Notes: generated by a model not told the origin, from the sequence alone. 64,000 nt of DNA from Corylus avellana (GCF_901000735.1 NC_081544.1:10045608-10109607); one strand, 5' to 3'; positions 1 to 12,839 are shown, counted from the stretch's first letter. A program made the numbers and translations.

Positions 1-1163
1 TTGGGGCAGGGCGTAGTCTATATAAGATAACCCAATGATTTCTTAGCGATCAGGATGTCCAAATGGTCCCTTTTCCGAGCAGTACAAGCCAACAAATTAA
101 TTAAATGGATATATATGTGGAATAATATTTCGCAAAGCAATGTCAGTGATGAATCGGCTAAATAGTCAATGGGGTGGAGGCACTATATATATAGCTAGAT
201 TGGTCCATTTTATTTAGTAAAATCAACTAATCATCTTTGCTAACCGCCTACCTAGGCCAAGGAGGGGCTCTCAACTTTGTGGTAGGGAGTAGTCTATGTA
301 TGATAAGCCATTGATTTCTTAGCAATCAGGCTATCCATATGATCCACTCTCTAAGCAATACAAGCCATCAAATTAATTAGACAGATGCATATGTGAAATA
401 TTATTTCACAAAGCAATGTCGGTGATGAACTGGCTAAATGGTCAATGGGAAGGAGGCACTATATATAGAGCTAGATTGGTCCATTTTGTTAAGTAAAATC
501 AACTAACCGTCTTCGCTAACCGCCTAGCTAGCGCATGGAGGGGATCTCAACTTTGGGGCAGGGAGTAGTCTATATAAGATAATCAAATGACTCCATAGCG
601 ATTAGTCTGTCCATAAGGTCCCCTTTCGAAACAGTACATGCCAACAAATTAATTAAATGGATATATATGTGGAATATTATTTCACAAAGCAATGTCGGTG
701 ATGAACCGGCTAAATGTTCAATTCAATGGGGTGGAGGCACTATATATATATATATATATATAGCTTGAATGGTCAATTTTGTTTAGTAAAATGAACTAAC
801 CACTTAGCTAGCACATGGAAGGGCTCTCAACTTTGGGGTAGGGAGTAGTCAATATAAGATAAGCCAATGATTTCTTAGCGATCAGGCTGTCCATATGGTC
901 TCTTCTCCGAGTAGTACAATCCAACAAATTCATTAAACCGATATATTTGTGGAATATTATTTCACAGCGCAATGTCGGTGATGAACTGGCTAAATGGTCA
1001 ATGGGGAGGAGGCACTATATATATAGCTAGATTGGTCCATTTTGTTTAGTAAAATCAATTAACCGTCTACGCTAACTGCATTGCTAGCACATGGAGGGGG
1101 TCTCAACTTTGGGGGTAGGGAGTAGTCTATATAAGATAAGCCAATGATTTTTTAGCAATCAAT
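1..1163 (+). repeat. Satellite array, ~276-bp unit, direct block
   Basis: The landmark GTAGTCTATATAAGATAA recurs near 13, 289, 565, 845 and 1122, giving a 276-280 bp period. Units also share CTAGATTGGTCCATTTT, a TATATATA tract and AATGTCGGTGATGAAC. Copies differ by scattered substitutions and by the length of the TA run. No coding frame persists. It reads as a tandem satellite, and the left edge of the array lies outside the window. Confidence 0.9.
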
Positions 1164-3387
1164 GGCTGATCTTATATATACTACTCCCAGCACCAAATTT
1201 GAGAGCCCCTCCATGTGCTAGCTAGGACGTTAGTGAAGATAGTTAGTTGATTTTACTAAACAAAATGGTCCAACCTAGCGTTATATATAGTTCCTCCTCC
1301 CCTTTGACAATTTAGCCAAATCATAACTGACATCGCTTTGTGAAATAATATTCAACATATATATCCATTTAATTAATTAGTTGTCTTGTACTACTCGGAG
1401 AAAGGACCATATGGACAGTCTGATCGCTAAGAAATCTATGGCTTATCTTATATAGACTACTCCCTGCCCAAACACTAGAGGCCTTCCATGTGCTTGCTAG
1501 GTGATTAGCGGAGATGGTTAGTTGATTTTACTAAACAAAATGAACCAATCTAGCTATATATATAGTGCCTCCAACCCATTGACTATTTAGCCGGTTCATC
1601 ACCGACATTGCTTTGTTAAATAATATTCCATATATATATCTGTCTAATTAAATTGTTGGAGTGTACTGCTCAGAGAAGGGATCATATGGACAGCATGATC
1701 GCTAAGAAATCAATATCTTATCTTATATAGACTAGTCCCTGCCCCAAAGTTGAGAGCCCCTCCAAGTGCTAGCTAGCTGGTTAGCGGAGACGGTTAGTTG
1801 ATTTCACTAAAAAAAATGGACCAATCTAGCTATATATATTATGCCTCCTCCCCAATGACCATTTAGCCAATTCATCACCGACAATGCTTTGTGAAATAAT
1901 ATTCCACATTTGTATCTGTCTAATTAATTTGTTTGCTTTTACTGCTCAGAGGAGGGATCATAGGACAGCCTAATCGCTAAGAAATCAATGGCTTATCTTA
2001 CATAGACTACTCCTTGCCCCAAAGTTGACAACCCTTGCATGTGCTAGCTAGGTGGTTAGTGGAGACCGTTATTTGATTTTACTAATTAAAATGGACCAAT
2101 CTAGCTATATATATAGTGCCTCCACCCCTTTGACCATTTGGCTGTTTCATCACCGACATTGCTTCGTGAAATATTATTTCACATATATATCCATTTAATT
2201 AATTTGTTGGCTTGTATTGCTCGGAGAAGGGACCATATGGACAGCGTGATCACTAAGAAATCAATGGCTTATATTATATAGACTACTCCTTGCCCCAAAG
2301 TTAAGAGCCCCTCCATCGGATAGCTAGGGGGTTAGCGGAGACTATTAGTTGATTTTAGTAAACAAAATGGACCAATCTAGCTATATATAGAGTGCCTCCA
2401 CCCCATTTACCATTTAGCCGGTTCATCACCGACATTATTTTTGTGAAATAATATTCCACATATATATCCATTTAATTAATTTGTGGGCTTGTACTACTCG
2501 GAGAAGGGACCATATGGACAGCCTGACCACTAAGACATCAATGGTTTATCTTATATAGAATACTCCCTACCCCAAAGTTGGGAGCCCTGCATGTACTTGC
2601 TAGGCGGTTAGCGTAGATGGTTAGTTGATTTTACTAAACAAAATTGACCAATCTAGCTATATATATAGTGCCTCCACCCAATTGACCATTTAGCCGGTTC
2701 GTCACCGACATTACTTTGTGAAATAATATTCCACATATATATCCATTTAATTAATTTGTTGGCTTGTAGTGCTCGGAGAAGGGATCATGTGGACAGCCTG
2801 ATCGCTAAGAAATCGATGGCTTATCTTATATAGACTACTCCTTGCCCCAAAGTTGAAAGCCCATCTATGTGCTAGCTGGGCGGTTAGCGGAGATGATTAG
2901 TTGATTTTACGAAACAAAATGGACCAATGTAGCTATATATATAGTGCCTCCTCCCCATTGACCATTTAGCCAATTCATCACCAACATTGCTTTGTGAAAT
3001 AATATTCCACATATATATATCCCTTTAATTAATTTTTTGGGTTGTACTACTTGGAAAGGGGACTATATGGACAGCCTGATCGCTATGAAATTATTGGCTT
3101 ATCTTATATAGACTACTCCCTGTCCCAAAGTTTAGAGCCCGTCCATGTACTAGCTAGGCGGTTAGCGGAGACGGTTAGTTGATTTTTCTAAACAAAATGG
3201 ATCAATCTAGTTGTATATATAGTGCCTCCACCCCATTGACCATTTAGCCAGTTCATCACCGACATTGCTTTGTGAAATAATATGCAACATATGCATCTGT
3301 CTAATTAATTTGATGGCTTCTACTGCTTAGAGAAGGGACTATATGGACAACCTAGACTACTCCTTGCTCCAAAGTTGAGAGCCCCTC
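1164..3387 (-). repeat. Satellite array, same ~276-bp unit, inverted block
   Basis: This is the reverse complement of the first block. CTTATATAGACTACTCC recurs roughly every 275 bp from about 1175 to 3350, giving eight units. The switch at about 1160 is head-to-head, with ATAAGATAAGCCAATGA followed within ~25 bp by its inverse, so the junction forms a long imperfect palindrome. Confidence 0.9.
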
Positions 3388-3552
3388 CATAATGGCCCCT
3401 TCTCCGAGTAGTACAAGCCAACAAATTAATTAAACGGATATATATGTGGAATATTATGTCACAAAGCAATGTCGGTGATGAACTGGCTAAATGGTCAATG
3501 GGGAGGAGACATTATATGTGTAGCTAGATTGGTCCATTTTGCTTTGTAAAAC
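3388..3552 (+). repeat. Satellite, truncated unit back in direct orientation
   Basis: After CCCCTCCATA at about 3387 the sequence jumps to CCGAGTAGTACAAGCCAAC and continues as a partial unit in the orientation of the first block. It ends near TTTGTAAAA at about 3550. This second orientation switch also deletes part of a unit. Confidence 0.8.
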
Positions 3553-3900
3553 CTGAAAAACGCTTAACAGATAAATATTACAGTTTATGCGGAATTAACA
3601 GATATACGCAAATAATCACCAAAATATGAACAATCACACACAAGGATTTTGGTGACGAAGAGAAACATTTTCTTTGGGTAATTTTAAGCTGACATTTTTT
3701 ACCAAAGCTATGTTAAATAGACTATTGCTTCCATAGTTTATGCTATATATAGCGAGCTATACGTACACGTAATTAACACTGAACTACCGTATTCAGCATG
3801 CTTGCTTTTCAATATGGATTCGGCTTCTATGCGGTAGTGCAAACTACCATATAGCTGCGGTAGCCCAAAACGACCCAATTTCGGGTCTTTTTGGGAATAC
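3553..3900. other. Non-coding stretch
   Basis: No gene or recognisable repeat family is seen. The tract is AT-rich single-copy-looking sequence between the satellite and a MITE-like element. Confidence 0.4.
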
Positions 3901-4607
3901 AAAATTAATAATTTTTACGAAAAAGAAAAAGAAAAAGAAAAAGCAAAAGAAAAAGAAAAATATTAAAAAACTTTAAATATTAAAAAAAAACTAATAAAAA
4001 TAAAAGAAAAAGAAAAAGAATAATTAAAGGGGTGGCTGGATCCACCCCCTTGGCCAAACTGGGATGGCCGGACCACCCCAGTTTCACCAAGGGGTGGCTA
4101 GAGCCACCCCCATGGCCGGTATGGGATGGCCGAAACCTCCCCCATGGCCANNNNNNNNNNNNNNNNNNNNNNNNNNNNNNNNNNNNNNNNNNNNNNNNNN
4201 NNNNNNNNNNNNNNNNNNNNNNNNNNNNNNNNNNNNNNNNNNNNNNNNNNATAATTGCAAAAAAAAAAAAAAAGGCCACATACCTGACATAATTAAAAAC
4301 AAAAAAGAAAAAGAAATTATAGTAAAGTTGTTTATGTTTAAAAAATAAAAATAAAATGAAAGTCCTTAATAATATAAATTGTATTTGTATTATAAGGGTA
4401 TTTTAGGAAATTTGATCACAATATGATTTCATTCACCAACATATTGCATTATACCAAATGAAGGAATATGATTAGCTAGTCTATTCCAGCGTTACAACCA
4501 AACAAATGAATAGGAATAGCTAATTTATTCCACACTTTTCTATTCCCAGTAGTAGCTAATCCTTTCCGTCGAATCAGAGCATTCCAAGAACTAAACGGCG
4601 AGGCCTT
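3901..4607. mobile_element. MITE-like element with GC-rich palindromic core (partial)
   Basis: A/T-rich arms surround a core of GGGGTGGCT..CCACCCC-type palindromes (4030-4150) and a gap. The right end reads (minus) GGCCTCGCCGTTTAGTTC and is next to TTA, as expected of a Tourist/PIF-Harbinger-type end. The arms contain AATAGCTAATTTATTCC-like motifs also seen in the better-defined element at 36684-37317. The left terminus could not be placed with certainty. Confidence 0.45.
4151..4250. other. Assembly gap (100 N)
   Basis: A run of exactly 100 N, probably a placeholder of unknown true size. It breaks inside the GC-rich palindromic core, which is hard to sequence. Confidence 0.99.
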
Positions 4608-4616
4608 ACCCTCCCC

Positions 4617-4650
<34 letters not shown>

Positions 4651-4723
4651 GAGTAGCTGTCACTGACGGTAAGGATGCATGCATAGGAGGAGAACAGTTG
4701 TCGACGGGTGGAGCCTCAACTCT

Positions 4724-6163
4724 TGTTGTGACAAATACCCTCCTAAATTAATAAGTGAATATCCGCTACATTTTACTCGCAAGTGCACAAGATTAAAACA
4801 ATAGTATAGTTGCGCAAGTGCACAAGATTAAAACAATAGTATAGCTGGCAAATACGAGATCATTCCCACGAGGATTGGTAAATTATGCTTAGAAGTAATT
4901 TTCTATTTAATTAACGGGTTAAAAACAATTGTCACAATTGAATTAAACTGAAGAAATAACATAAAATAAATACTAAAACTAAAAAGGATTAGGATTTTGA
5001 AATCCACCACTAACCATACTCAATCAAGATTAACAATATGCCAATATTCCAATCATCTCTAGATGTCAATGTTTGTCAACCTAAGAGCATGGTATATACT
5101 CCTTAAGCTATTGATTTCCATAAATAATGAACTTGGCATGACATCTACTCTAGTTCTTTTATTCCCCAAAGGATTTAGTATGATATCTATTAAGTTGTTC
5201 TTTAAGAAAGCATAAATCTATGGAAATCAACAATCACACAAGGCCTAGGACATGGTATCCTCCCGGTTCCCCATATTGATTAGCCCAAGAACGTGTGATG
5301 GGGTTCTTTTCTTACTTTATTAAGCCCAGAACTCAGCTATCTAAATTGACTTAAATAACATAAATTCAAGCACATGCATATGATCAAACACATTCATATG
5401 GAGAATTCAAGTAAAAAGAAAGTAATCAAATTAAACACCCAAAAGATAATTGTAGCAAAGGCTCCAATATTGCAATCCTAAACAAACATGATTAGGGCTT
5501 CAAACTAGAGCTAATTAAATTACTAATTACATAACAAAAATAAAAGGGGAAGAGAAGAAAAACCCAAATTCCTCTTAATCTAGCCTTCAGTTCTTATCCA
5601 GAGCTTGTGTCTGCTTCTCCACACTTTTTCCTAGAAGCTTAGAGGTCTATTTATAGGCTTAAGAAAATATAGAAGCCCTAGAAAACCTAATAAAATCAGA
5701 GGTTTATTTCCTAGTACAAGTGGGACTTTGAAAACCAAATTTGGGTTGAAAAAGGAGTCTTGGCCGCATCAGATTTTTCTCCAATGCACAAGTGCGCTCG
5801 ATCCCAGGTGCAGTGCGCTCGAATGCAACCTTGCGCTCGAGCGCTGATATGCTTGAGCCTTCTTTTTGTGCGCGCGAGCGCTGCTGCGCTCGCTCCTTGT
5901 TCTCTGGCGCTCGAGCCTAGGCGTATAAGCGCTCGAGCGCATGCTTGCGCTAAAGCCTAATATGCATGTGCTCGATCTCAACCTTCAGATTTTCTCAAAA
6001 ATGCCTTTTAAGTCCGAACTTTCCAGAAATGCTTCCTTTTATTCAAAAACCTATAAAAAGACATAAAACACAAAAAGGAAATAAAACATAAAATAATAAC
6101 AAAACTATGAGCCTAACATATGTAAATTAAAGGGCTAAAATATGACTATTTTAGCACTTATCA
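4724..6163 (-). repeat. 3' LTR of family A element
   Basis: About 1,440 bp, matching 8491-9924 along its length with scattered differences. It carries a private ~34-bp tandem duplication near 4785-4850 (CGCAAGTGCACAAGATTAAA repeated). It contains a CTCGAG-rich tract at 5774-5985. Confidence 0.88.
5774..5985. repeat. CpG-rich palindrome tract (GCGCTCGAGCGC type) in LTR
   Basis: Irregularly spaced copies of GCGCTCGA, GCGCTCGAGCGC and GCTCGAGC run through an otherwise AT-rich LTR. Read on the minus strand it lies roughly 180-390 nt into the LTR, in the U3 region. The same kind of tract occurs in several unrelated retroelements in this window. Confidence 0.8.
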
Positions 6164-7639
6164 TACCCTCAAACTTATATATTGCTAGTCCCTTAGCAAT
6201 TCAAAACTAAAAATAAAAACAAAACATAAAAGCAAAAATATAAATCTTTCTTTCGTGGGATGTGCATTTAGCGTATGCAACAAGCCTTTTAAACCCCTAG
6301 GCATTTCTAGTAGGACGAGTGAAGTCTCGTGAGGGTTTAACATAAATGCTACCCACAAACATTATTCAAGATTTATGTTATCCCAAAAGTTGAAGTATCA
6401 CTGAAAACACTGATTTTCATTCATTACCAAGCTTAAAAAGCTAAACTCTATCTTCACAATGAATTGGAATTCCAAAGTCTAATCACTTACAAAAGACAAG
6501 TTAAGGCATCCAAAGTTCAATTTAGTGTAAAGTGAACTAACACATAATTATGAAGCTTCCAAATATTTCCAATGTGCAATGACTCAATACCTCAAAGTTC
6601 ACTAGGACTCCCATCGGAATGAATAACAAAGGCATAACTTTCTTTTCATTCTTTTTGGTCAGGCTCTGCAGTGCTTAGTTCCCTTAAGCTTTCTAATTGA
6701 CTCATGTAACGAGTGTTTAGCCAATGACTCTCAAACTAGATGGTTTTAGGGTATTAGGTGTAAAGACACACTTAAGGACTTACTAACTCGAGTAAAAAAG
6801 GCTATGAAACTAAACCAGCCATGAATTTAACCAAATCAAAATTATCACCTTTTGACGAGAACATTCATTTCTTAATGAGGCAAGAGATCTAGTTACTTAG
6901 TGAAAATCTCACAATGATCAACTTTTTTCTTCTTTTCTTTTCTTTTATTCTTTTTTATATATATATGCCAAAATATCTATCCAACAAGCCACCCAGCTTT
7001 ACCCAAGACATTGAAACATACACAATCAAAATCACATGTCATACCTCACAAACTTTGTGCTAATGTGTTCATGGCAATTTAAAATCAAAACAAGTGAATT
7101 CTCAAATGTCAAAAGTAAGTAACCAGACTTTGAATTCTCGCTATCAAATCATGTGTTCAACATTTTAAGCTCAGCGATGAAATTCAAATCATAGTTTTCT
7201 AGATCAACCAAAATCTCAGGAATATCAAGAACATGCATTTTTTTTCAAAATTTTTACAAAAATAAAAAGTTTCAAAATGTTTTAGACATATGTTCCCCAT
7301 ACCCCCAAACTTGAATTATACATTGTCCTCTATGTGTAGAAAAACATGGAAAGATCTTACCCGGGAGATGAGAAAACTAGTGAGACTAGGTATGGCTCAT
7401 AGGATACCCCTAAACTTGCAAGAATACCTGTCCCTAAAACAAGTAAATACTCCAACCAAATACCAGTCAAGTGCAACACATTGTTGTAAAAATATAATCA
7501 AAGAATAAAAATTGAACAACAATGGAGATAATAAAACCTGGAAGGAGATCATGTACCCTAACCTGATGGAGGGCTCAAGTGCATAGGGTTGGTATTGTAT
7601 AGATAAATTTTGAGATTGACGACCCTGCATGAAAAAGAA

Positions 7640-8300
7640 ACCAATCAGATTTGGAATTTACAGCAGCTTCAGCACTGCTGGCTGGAAGTGGGCTTGATTG
7701 CTGAGGACTTGCGGTCGATTGCAGTGCTACGCTCGATCCTTTTGATTGGGTGTTTAGTCTCACTACCGCAAAATAGAAATACAGCAGCTTGGTGCGCTCG
7801 ATCGCTAAAGACATGCGCTCGATTGCACTACTGCGAACAGAAATAGAACAGCGGCTACAACAGCTTCAGTGCTGCTGTCTGGCAATGGTGTACTCGCTCG
7901 TAGAGCACATGCGTTCGATCGCACTGTTGCAGATTAGAAACAGACTCAAAAAAAAAAAAAAAGTTAAAAAAACTTTAAATAAAACAAAAATTGAAAACAA
8001 AATAAAATAAAAAATAAAAAACTAAAGAACAAAAACAGAAAATAAAGTAAAACAAAAATCACAAACAGATTACATAAAGAATGAAAAATAAAAACAGACT
8101 CGACATAACAGCAGCTTCAGTATTGCTGTCTAGCTGTGCGCTCGATCGTATAGCTGCGCTCAATCTCCCTAGAATGGGAGCTCGAGCACACTGTCGCAAC
8201 AACGAAACATAAAGAACTCACAACAGCCTCAATAGTGCTGTGTGGCAGTTATGCGCTCGATCGCAATGCACTTGCGATAGATCGCACTGCCACATAAAAT
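7640..8300. repeat. CGATCG-type tracts in family A interior
   Basis: Two clusters (7640-7930 and 8100-8300) of GCGCTCGATCGC-like sites alternate with AGCAGCTTCAG..TGCTG segments, with a loose periodicity. There is no coding potential. This is the same motif class as in the LTRs. Confidence 0.7.
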
Positions 8301-8466
8301 ATCAGAGTTACGGATGGAAACAGAAACGACTCACACAAAAACAAGAAAAATAAAATAAAAAACAGAATTACAAACAAACAAAAACAAAGAAAATTCAATT
8401 AAAAAAATTTTTAAAAATAAATAAATTAAACTAAAGGAAAAAATTTCTAGACATAATTTAACGCAA

Positions 8467-8484
8467 TCCCTGGCAACGACGCCA
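8467..8484 (-). promoter_or_regulatory. Primer binding site, tRNA-Asp type
   Basis: Minus-strand TGGCGTCGTTGCCAGGGA lies 6 bp inside the 5' LTR. It differs by two transitions from the perfect Asp-type site at 42291-42308, so it is recognisable but partly decayed. Confidence 0.8.
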
Positions 8485-8490
8485 AAAACT

Positions 8491-9924
8491 TGTTGTGACA
8501 AATACCCACCTAAATTAATAGGTGAATATTCGCTACGTTTTACTCGCAAGTGCCCAAGATCAAAACGATAGTATAGCAGGCAAATACGAGATCAATCCCA
8601 TGAGGATTGATAAATTATGCTTAGAAGTAATTTCCTATTTAATTAATAAGTTCAAAACATTGTCACAGATTGAATTAAACTAAAAAAATAACATAAAAGA
8701 AATTTTAAGACTAAAAAGGATTAGAGTTTTGAAATCCACCGCTAACCATACTTAATTAAGATTAACAATGCCAATATTCCAATTATCTCTAGATATCCAA
8801 TGTTTGTCAACCTAAGGGCATGGTATCTACTCTTTAAGCTATTGATTTTCCTAAGCAATAAACTAGGCATGGCATCTACTCTAGTTCTTTTCTTCCCCAA
8901 AGGATTTAGCATGGTATCTACTAAGTTGTTCTTTAAGGAAGCATAAATCTATGGAAATCGTCAATCACACAAGACCTAGGACATGGTATCTACTCCCGGT
9001 TCGCCATGTTGATTAGCCCAAGAACCTGTGATGGGGTTCTTTTGTTATTTTATTAAGCTCAGGACTCGACCATCCAAATTGACTTAAATAACATAAATCC
9101 AAGCACATGCATATGATCAAACACATTCATATGAAAAATTCAAGTAAAAAGGAAGTAATCAAATTAAACATCCAAAAGGTAATTGTAGCAAAGGCGCCAA
9201 TATTGCAATCCTAAACAAACATGATTAGGGCTTCAAGCTAGCCCTAATTAAATTACTAATTACATAACAAAAATAAAAGGGGAAGAGAAGAAAAACCCAA
9301 ACTCCTCTTGATCTAGTGTTCAGTTCTTTTCCAGAGCTTGTGTTTGCTTCTCCGCACATTTTTCTAGAGGCTGTCTATTTATAGGCTTAGGAAAATATAG
9401 AAGCCCTAGAAAACCTAATAAAATCGGAGTTTTATTTCCTAGTACAAGTAGGACTTTGAAAACCAAATTTGGGTTGAAAAAGGAGTCTTGGCCGCATCTG
9501 CTTTTTCTTCAGTGCATGAATACGCTCGATCCCAGGTGCGGTGCGCTCGAGCGCAACCCTGCGCTCAATCCTTGCCTATGTGTGCTCGAGTGCTGATGTG
9601 CTCGAGCCTTCTTCTTGTGCGTGCGAGCGCTGCTGCACTCGCTCGTTTTCTTGCGCTCGAGCGCTGATGCACTTGAGCTTAGTTGTATGTGTGCTCAAGC
9701 GCATGCTTTGCTCGAGCCTAGTCTGCATGTGCTTGATCTCAACCTCCAGATTTTCCCAAAAATGCCCTTTAAGTATGAGTTTTCCAGAAATGCTTCATTT
9801 TCTTCAAAAGCCTATAAAAAGACATAAAACACAAAAATGAAGCAAAACATAAAATAATAACAAAACTAAGAGCCTAACATATGTAAATTAAGGGGATAAA
9901 ATATGACTATTTTATCACTTATCA
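8491..9924 (-). repeat. 5' LTR of family A element
   Basis: About 1,434 bp, starting TGTTGTGACA and ending CACTTATCA on the plus strand. A GCGCTCGAGCGC-rich tract lies at 9520-9745. Many single-base differences from the partner LTR are visible by eye, so the insertion is older than the Athila-type element at 41 kb. Confidence 0.88.
9520..9745. repeat. CpG-rich palindrome tract in 5' LTR of family A
   Basis: Counterpart of 5774-5985, with repeated GTGCGCTCGAGCGCA-like sites. It lies 180-400 nt from the minus-strand LTR start. Confidence 0.8.
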
Positions 9925-10268
9925 ACTCCCCACCAACACGTACGGTGACCAATGTCTTCACACTCGTCAGGCCTTTAAACCCCCCCGGAAGTCCAACCAT
10001 ATCCCAAATGAGGTCTCGACGCCACAACGAAGCAGGATCGTCCAAAATCCCAGCTAATCTACCTAGCCTCGCAGCTAGAGCAGGAGCGGGAGTATGCTCG
10101 AAATCTCCCCTCTGGAATGAAGAATTGGAATGACATGCTCACCTCCAAGGCCCTCCGCCCGAACAGCGAGGAGTAGAAATGCAGAGCGACCCACCTCAAT
10201 CGAATACTGAAAAAGAGGCGCATCCCTATGACGCCTACAAGATGGGGGCAATACCATAAGCCTATTAC

Positions 10269-11477
10269 ATGTGGAATGAGTATTACTATGAGGAAGCCCC
10301 CAAGGGGGAAAACTACGAGGATGGTCCACACGGCCACATCTACTATGTATTGGACTACCGGTATTATGGCGGCAGTCACTATCACAGCGAGAATGAACGA
10401 GTCCGCCTCGAGGATAGCTACAGATATGTGAACCAGCACGAGGATAACGTTGGAAGAGAATATTGCGAGAACGACTACATGCCTAGTTACTATGGAGAAG
10501 GATCCTACGAAGGCTATGAAGAACACTTTAGAAGAGAGTATATAGGCATGTACGAGCAGGGTGGAAGATCTATTCATCCGGAGGTAGAACCCCATGATAA
10601 GCGAGGGGTGCATGAGGAGTACGATGCTTATAAAGAACATCACCATGGGGGGCACCGTGGGGAACCACCAGGAGAAGATCTAAGGTTACTGTACCACGAA
10701 CTGAAAAGCGAGTGCAAGGAGATGGCTCGCCAAGTACAAGGGAAGCACACAATGGTGGAAGATGTCCTCTAAAGCATGAACTTGCCATTTACCTAGTGGG
10801 TGTTAAATTACCTTTTACCCGGAAAGTTTAAGGTCCCCAATGTCGCCCGATATGATGGTAGCATTGATCACATGGAGAACCTTGAAACATTCTGCACCCA
10901 TGTCACTTTACACTCGACCCCTGATGAGATCACCTACCATGCATTTCCTCTCTCGTTGAAGGGGACCGCTCGCGGATGGTTCAACATTCTCCCTCGAAAC
11001 TCAATCGATAGCTTCACGGGCTTGGCAAAAATGTTCTTCGACCAGTTCATGTCCACGCAAAAACAGAGAATGCCAATAACGTACTTGATAACCATCCAAC
11101 AGAAAGATGCCGAGTCCATGAAAGATTATGTAGATCGCTTCAATAGAGAGAAATTGGAAGTAGAAGATGCACTTGGTGATTTGGTGTTAATGGCTCTCAT
11201 GAACAAAGTCCACCCTTCAAGCTCTCTAGCAATAGAAATAGCACGACGACCACCCGCGACCCTCCAAGAGTTTATGGATAAAGTAGCAGAGTACATCAAT
11301 GGGGAAGAAACAATATGGGCCCTCACGGTAGCAAGCGAAAGACAAAGACAATTAGGGAGTGTGAAAATAGAAGCCCCTCCAACTGAGTCCCAACCCAAGA
11401 AAGAGAAAAAAAAAAGGATAGGAAGAAGGACACTATTCAGAAGGAATTCAACTTCACCCCTTTGGATGCCAACCTGA
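10269..11477 (+). pseudogene. Gag of Tat-type gypsy element, broken by stops
   Basis: The N-terminal part (10269-10770) is rich in Tyr, His and Glu (e.g. YYYEE, YRYYGG, HHHGGHRGE). It is followed in the same frame by two stops, at the VEDVL / NLPFT segment just before 10800. The conserved retrotransposon Gag core follows at 10830-11300 with motifs YHAFPLSLKGTARGWF and YVDRFNREKLEVED. This protein would build the intracellular particle. The stops make it non-functional. An Arg/Lys-rich tail after 11400 is frame-shifted. Confidence 0.8.
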
Positions 11478-12099
11478 GGGAGATTTGGCATGAGATCTAC
11501 GTGCTACCAGAAGTAACACGTCCCCCGCCAATGCAAATTCCATTAGGACCATGGCCACCATACCAAAAATTGTATCACGTTATGGATGGAGATCGAGAAG
11601 CTCATTAAAAACGGGTAGTTAGCCAGATTCATGGCAGGACAAAGACAACAGGCCCTTCAATGCGCAAATGAAAATCCTCGGATCGAGGAGAGAGGCCCAA
11701 AGAAACAAGACAGGAGTCAAAGGCAGGAGTTGTAGAGTTAAGAAAATCAAAGACATGATAGAAGGAATAATGACCACAAGGACCACCCTCCCAGGCACTC
11801 GGATAGGGGGAGGTATAGAGTTCAGGGCCAATTACACGGATACAAAGGTCGCGATTCCTCAAAGGAGGATGAGAAGATCCACGCAGACTTCGAGAACGAT
11901 AGACATTAAGACAGAGCATGCAGAGAGAGGTCGGAGAATTGAGGACAGAACATCCCACGAATGTAGAGAGTAGTGGGAGTGATCGACACCATAGCAGGAG
12001 GGTTCGTAGTGGGAGTGAATCTAGGTCCTTATGAGGACCCATGCTAGGAGGTTGGTATCAGGGGAGGTATTGTCCCTCGAACGAAGTTCCAAGTCCGAA

Positions 12100-12700
12100 A
12101 GAAAAGAGTCGCTCCCAGTATCTTTCACGGATGAGGACTTATGCGGGGTCTTTTTCCTTCACAACAACGCTCTAGTGGTAACCCTCCTCATCTCTAATTA
12201 TAACATTCATAGAATACTGATTGATACAGGTAGCTCGGCGAACATATTGTACATGGCCACTTTTAAGAGGATGAGATCAACATGAATAGAGTGAACCCTA
12301 TGACGACCCCGCTTGTGGGCTTTAGGCAGGAAATAGTAAGACCTGCCAAAGTAATTTCTTTACCAGTTTCCACAGGTGCCGAGCCCCAGCAGGTGACGGT
12401 AATGGTCAACTTCCTTGTTTTAGACAAACAGTCTCTGTATAACGTCATACTGGGATGACCTACATTGAATGCTCTCAGAGCGGTGGTATCAATGGTTCAC
12501 CTAGCCATGAAGTTTCCAACCGAACATGGTGTCGGAGTGGTAAGAGGAAATCAAGAGATAGCGCAGGTCTATAACAATGCAACCCTGAAGGAACCCCGTA
12601 TGAAGGAAGCTCTCTCCATCGTGATAGAGGTCCGCAATGAGAGAATGTTAAGGCATGGCGAACCCGTATAAGAGTTGGTCGAGCTTCCGATCAACGAACT
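12100..12700 (+). pseudogene. Aspartic protease region of Tat-type gypsy element
   Basis: The active-site region reads ILIDTGSSANILYM at about 12214-12255, the classic DTGSS of retroelement pepsin-like proteases. Downstream are AEPQQVTVMVNFLVLD and YNVILG, the usual end of the domain. A frame change occurs near 12280 and several stops follow. The enzyme would have cut the Gag-Pol polyprotein, and this copy cannot make it. Confidence 0.72.
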
Positions 12701-12839
12701 AGAGAGAACCCTAAAGATAGGGTCCTAGTTGGCATAACCGATCAAGGCAAACTTAGTCTGCTTTCTGCAAGAAAATTTGGACGTCTTCCATAGGACACAT
12801 GAGAACATGCCCAGAATTGACCCCTCAATCATCACCCAC

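Larger units (their letters stand above)
6164..8490 (-). other. Interior of family A element, no coding capacity
   Basis: No gag or pol similarity is seen in any frame. It contains A-rich tracts (7950-8080, 8330-8430) and a loosely repeated motif GCAGCTTCAGCACTGCTG followed by CGCTCGATCGCA-like sites (7640-7930 and 8100-8300). A 3' block at about 6256-6362 is conserved with the Athila-type element at 55271-55380. Confidence 0.7.
4724..9924 (-). mobile_element. Complete non-autonomous LTR retrotransposon, family A (Ty3/gypsy-like)
   Basis: Two ~1.44-kb direct LTRs (4724-6163 and 8491-9924) begin TGTTGTGACAAATACC and end CTTATCA on the plus strand. A near-perfect target duplication flanks them: ACTCT at 4719-4723 and ACTCC at 9925-9929. 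The element reads on the minus strand. A primer site close to the tRNA-Asp 3' end lies just inside the right LTR, and a purine-rich AGTTTGAGGGTA lies just inside the left one. The 2.3-kb interior has no gag or pol, so the element must have used enzymes from a relative. It inserted in front of, or into, the decayed gypsy element that follows. Confidence 0.88.

Noticed and set aside
4032..4348. Open frames through the gap at 4151-4250
   Set aside because: They exist only because N is read as any residue; the real sequence is a GC palindrome core.
5774..9745. GCGATCGC-like octamers resembling the repeated palindrome of cyanobacterial genomes (HIP1)
   Set aside because: They lie inside plant LTR retrotransposons with intact LTR ends and target duplications, so contamination or transfer from bacteria is not supported.
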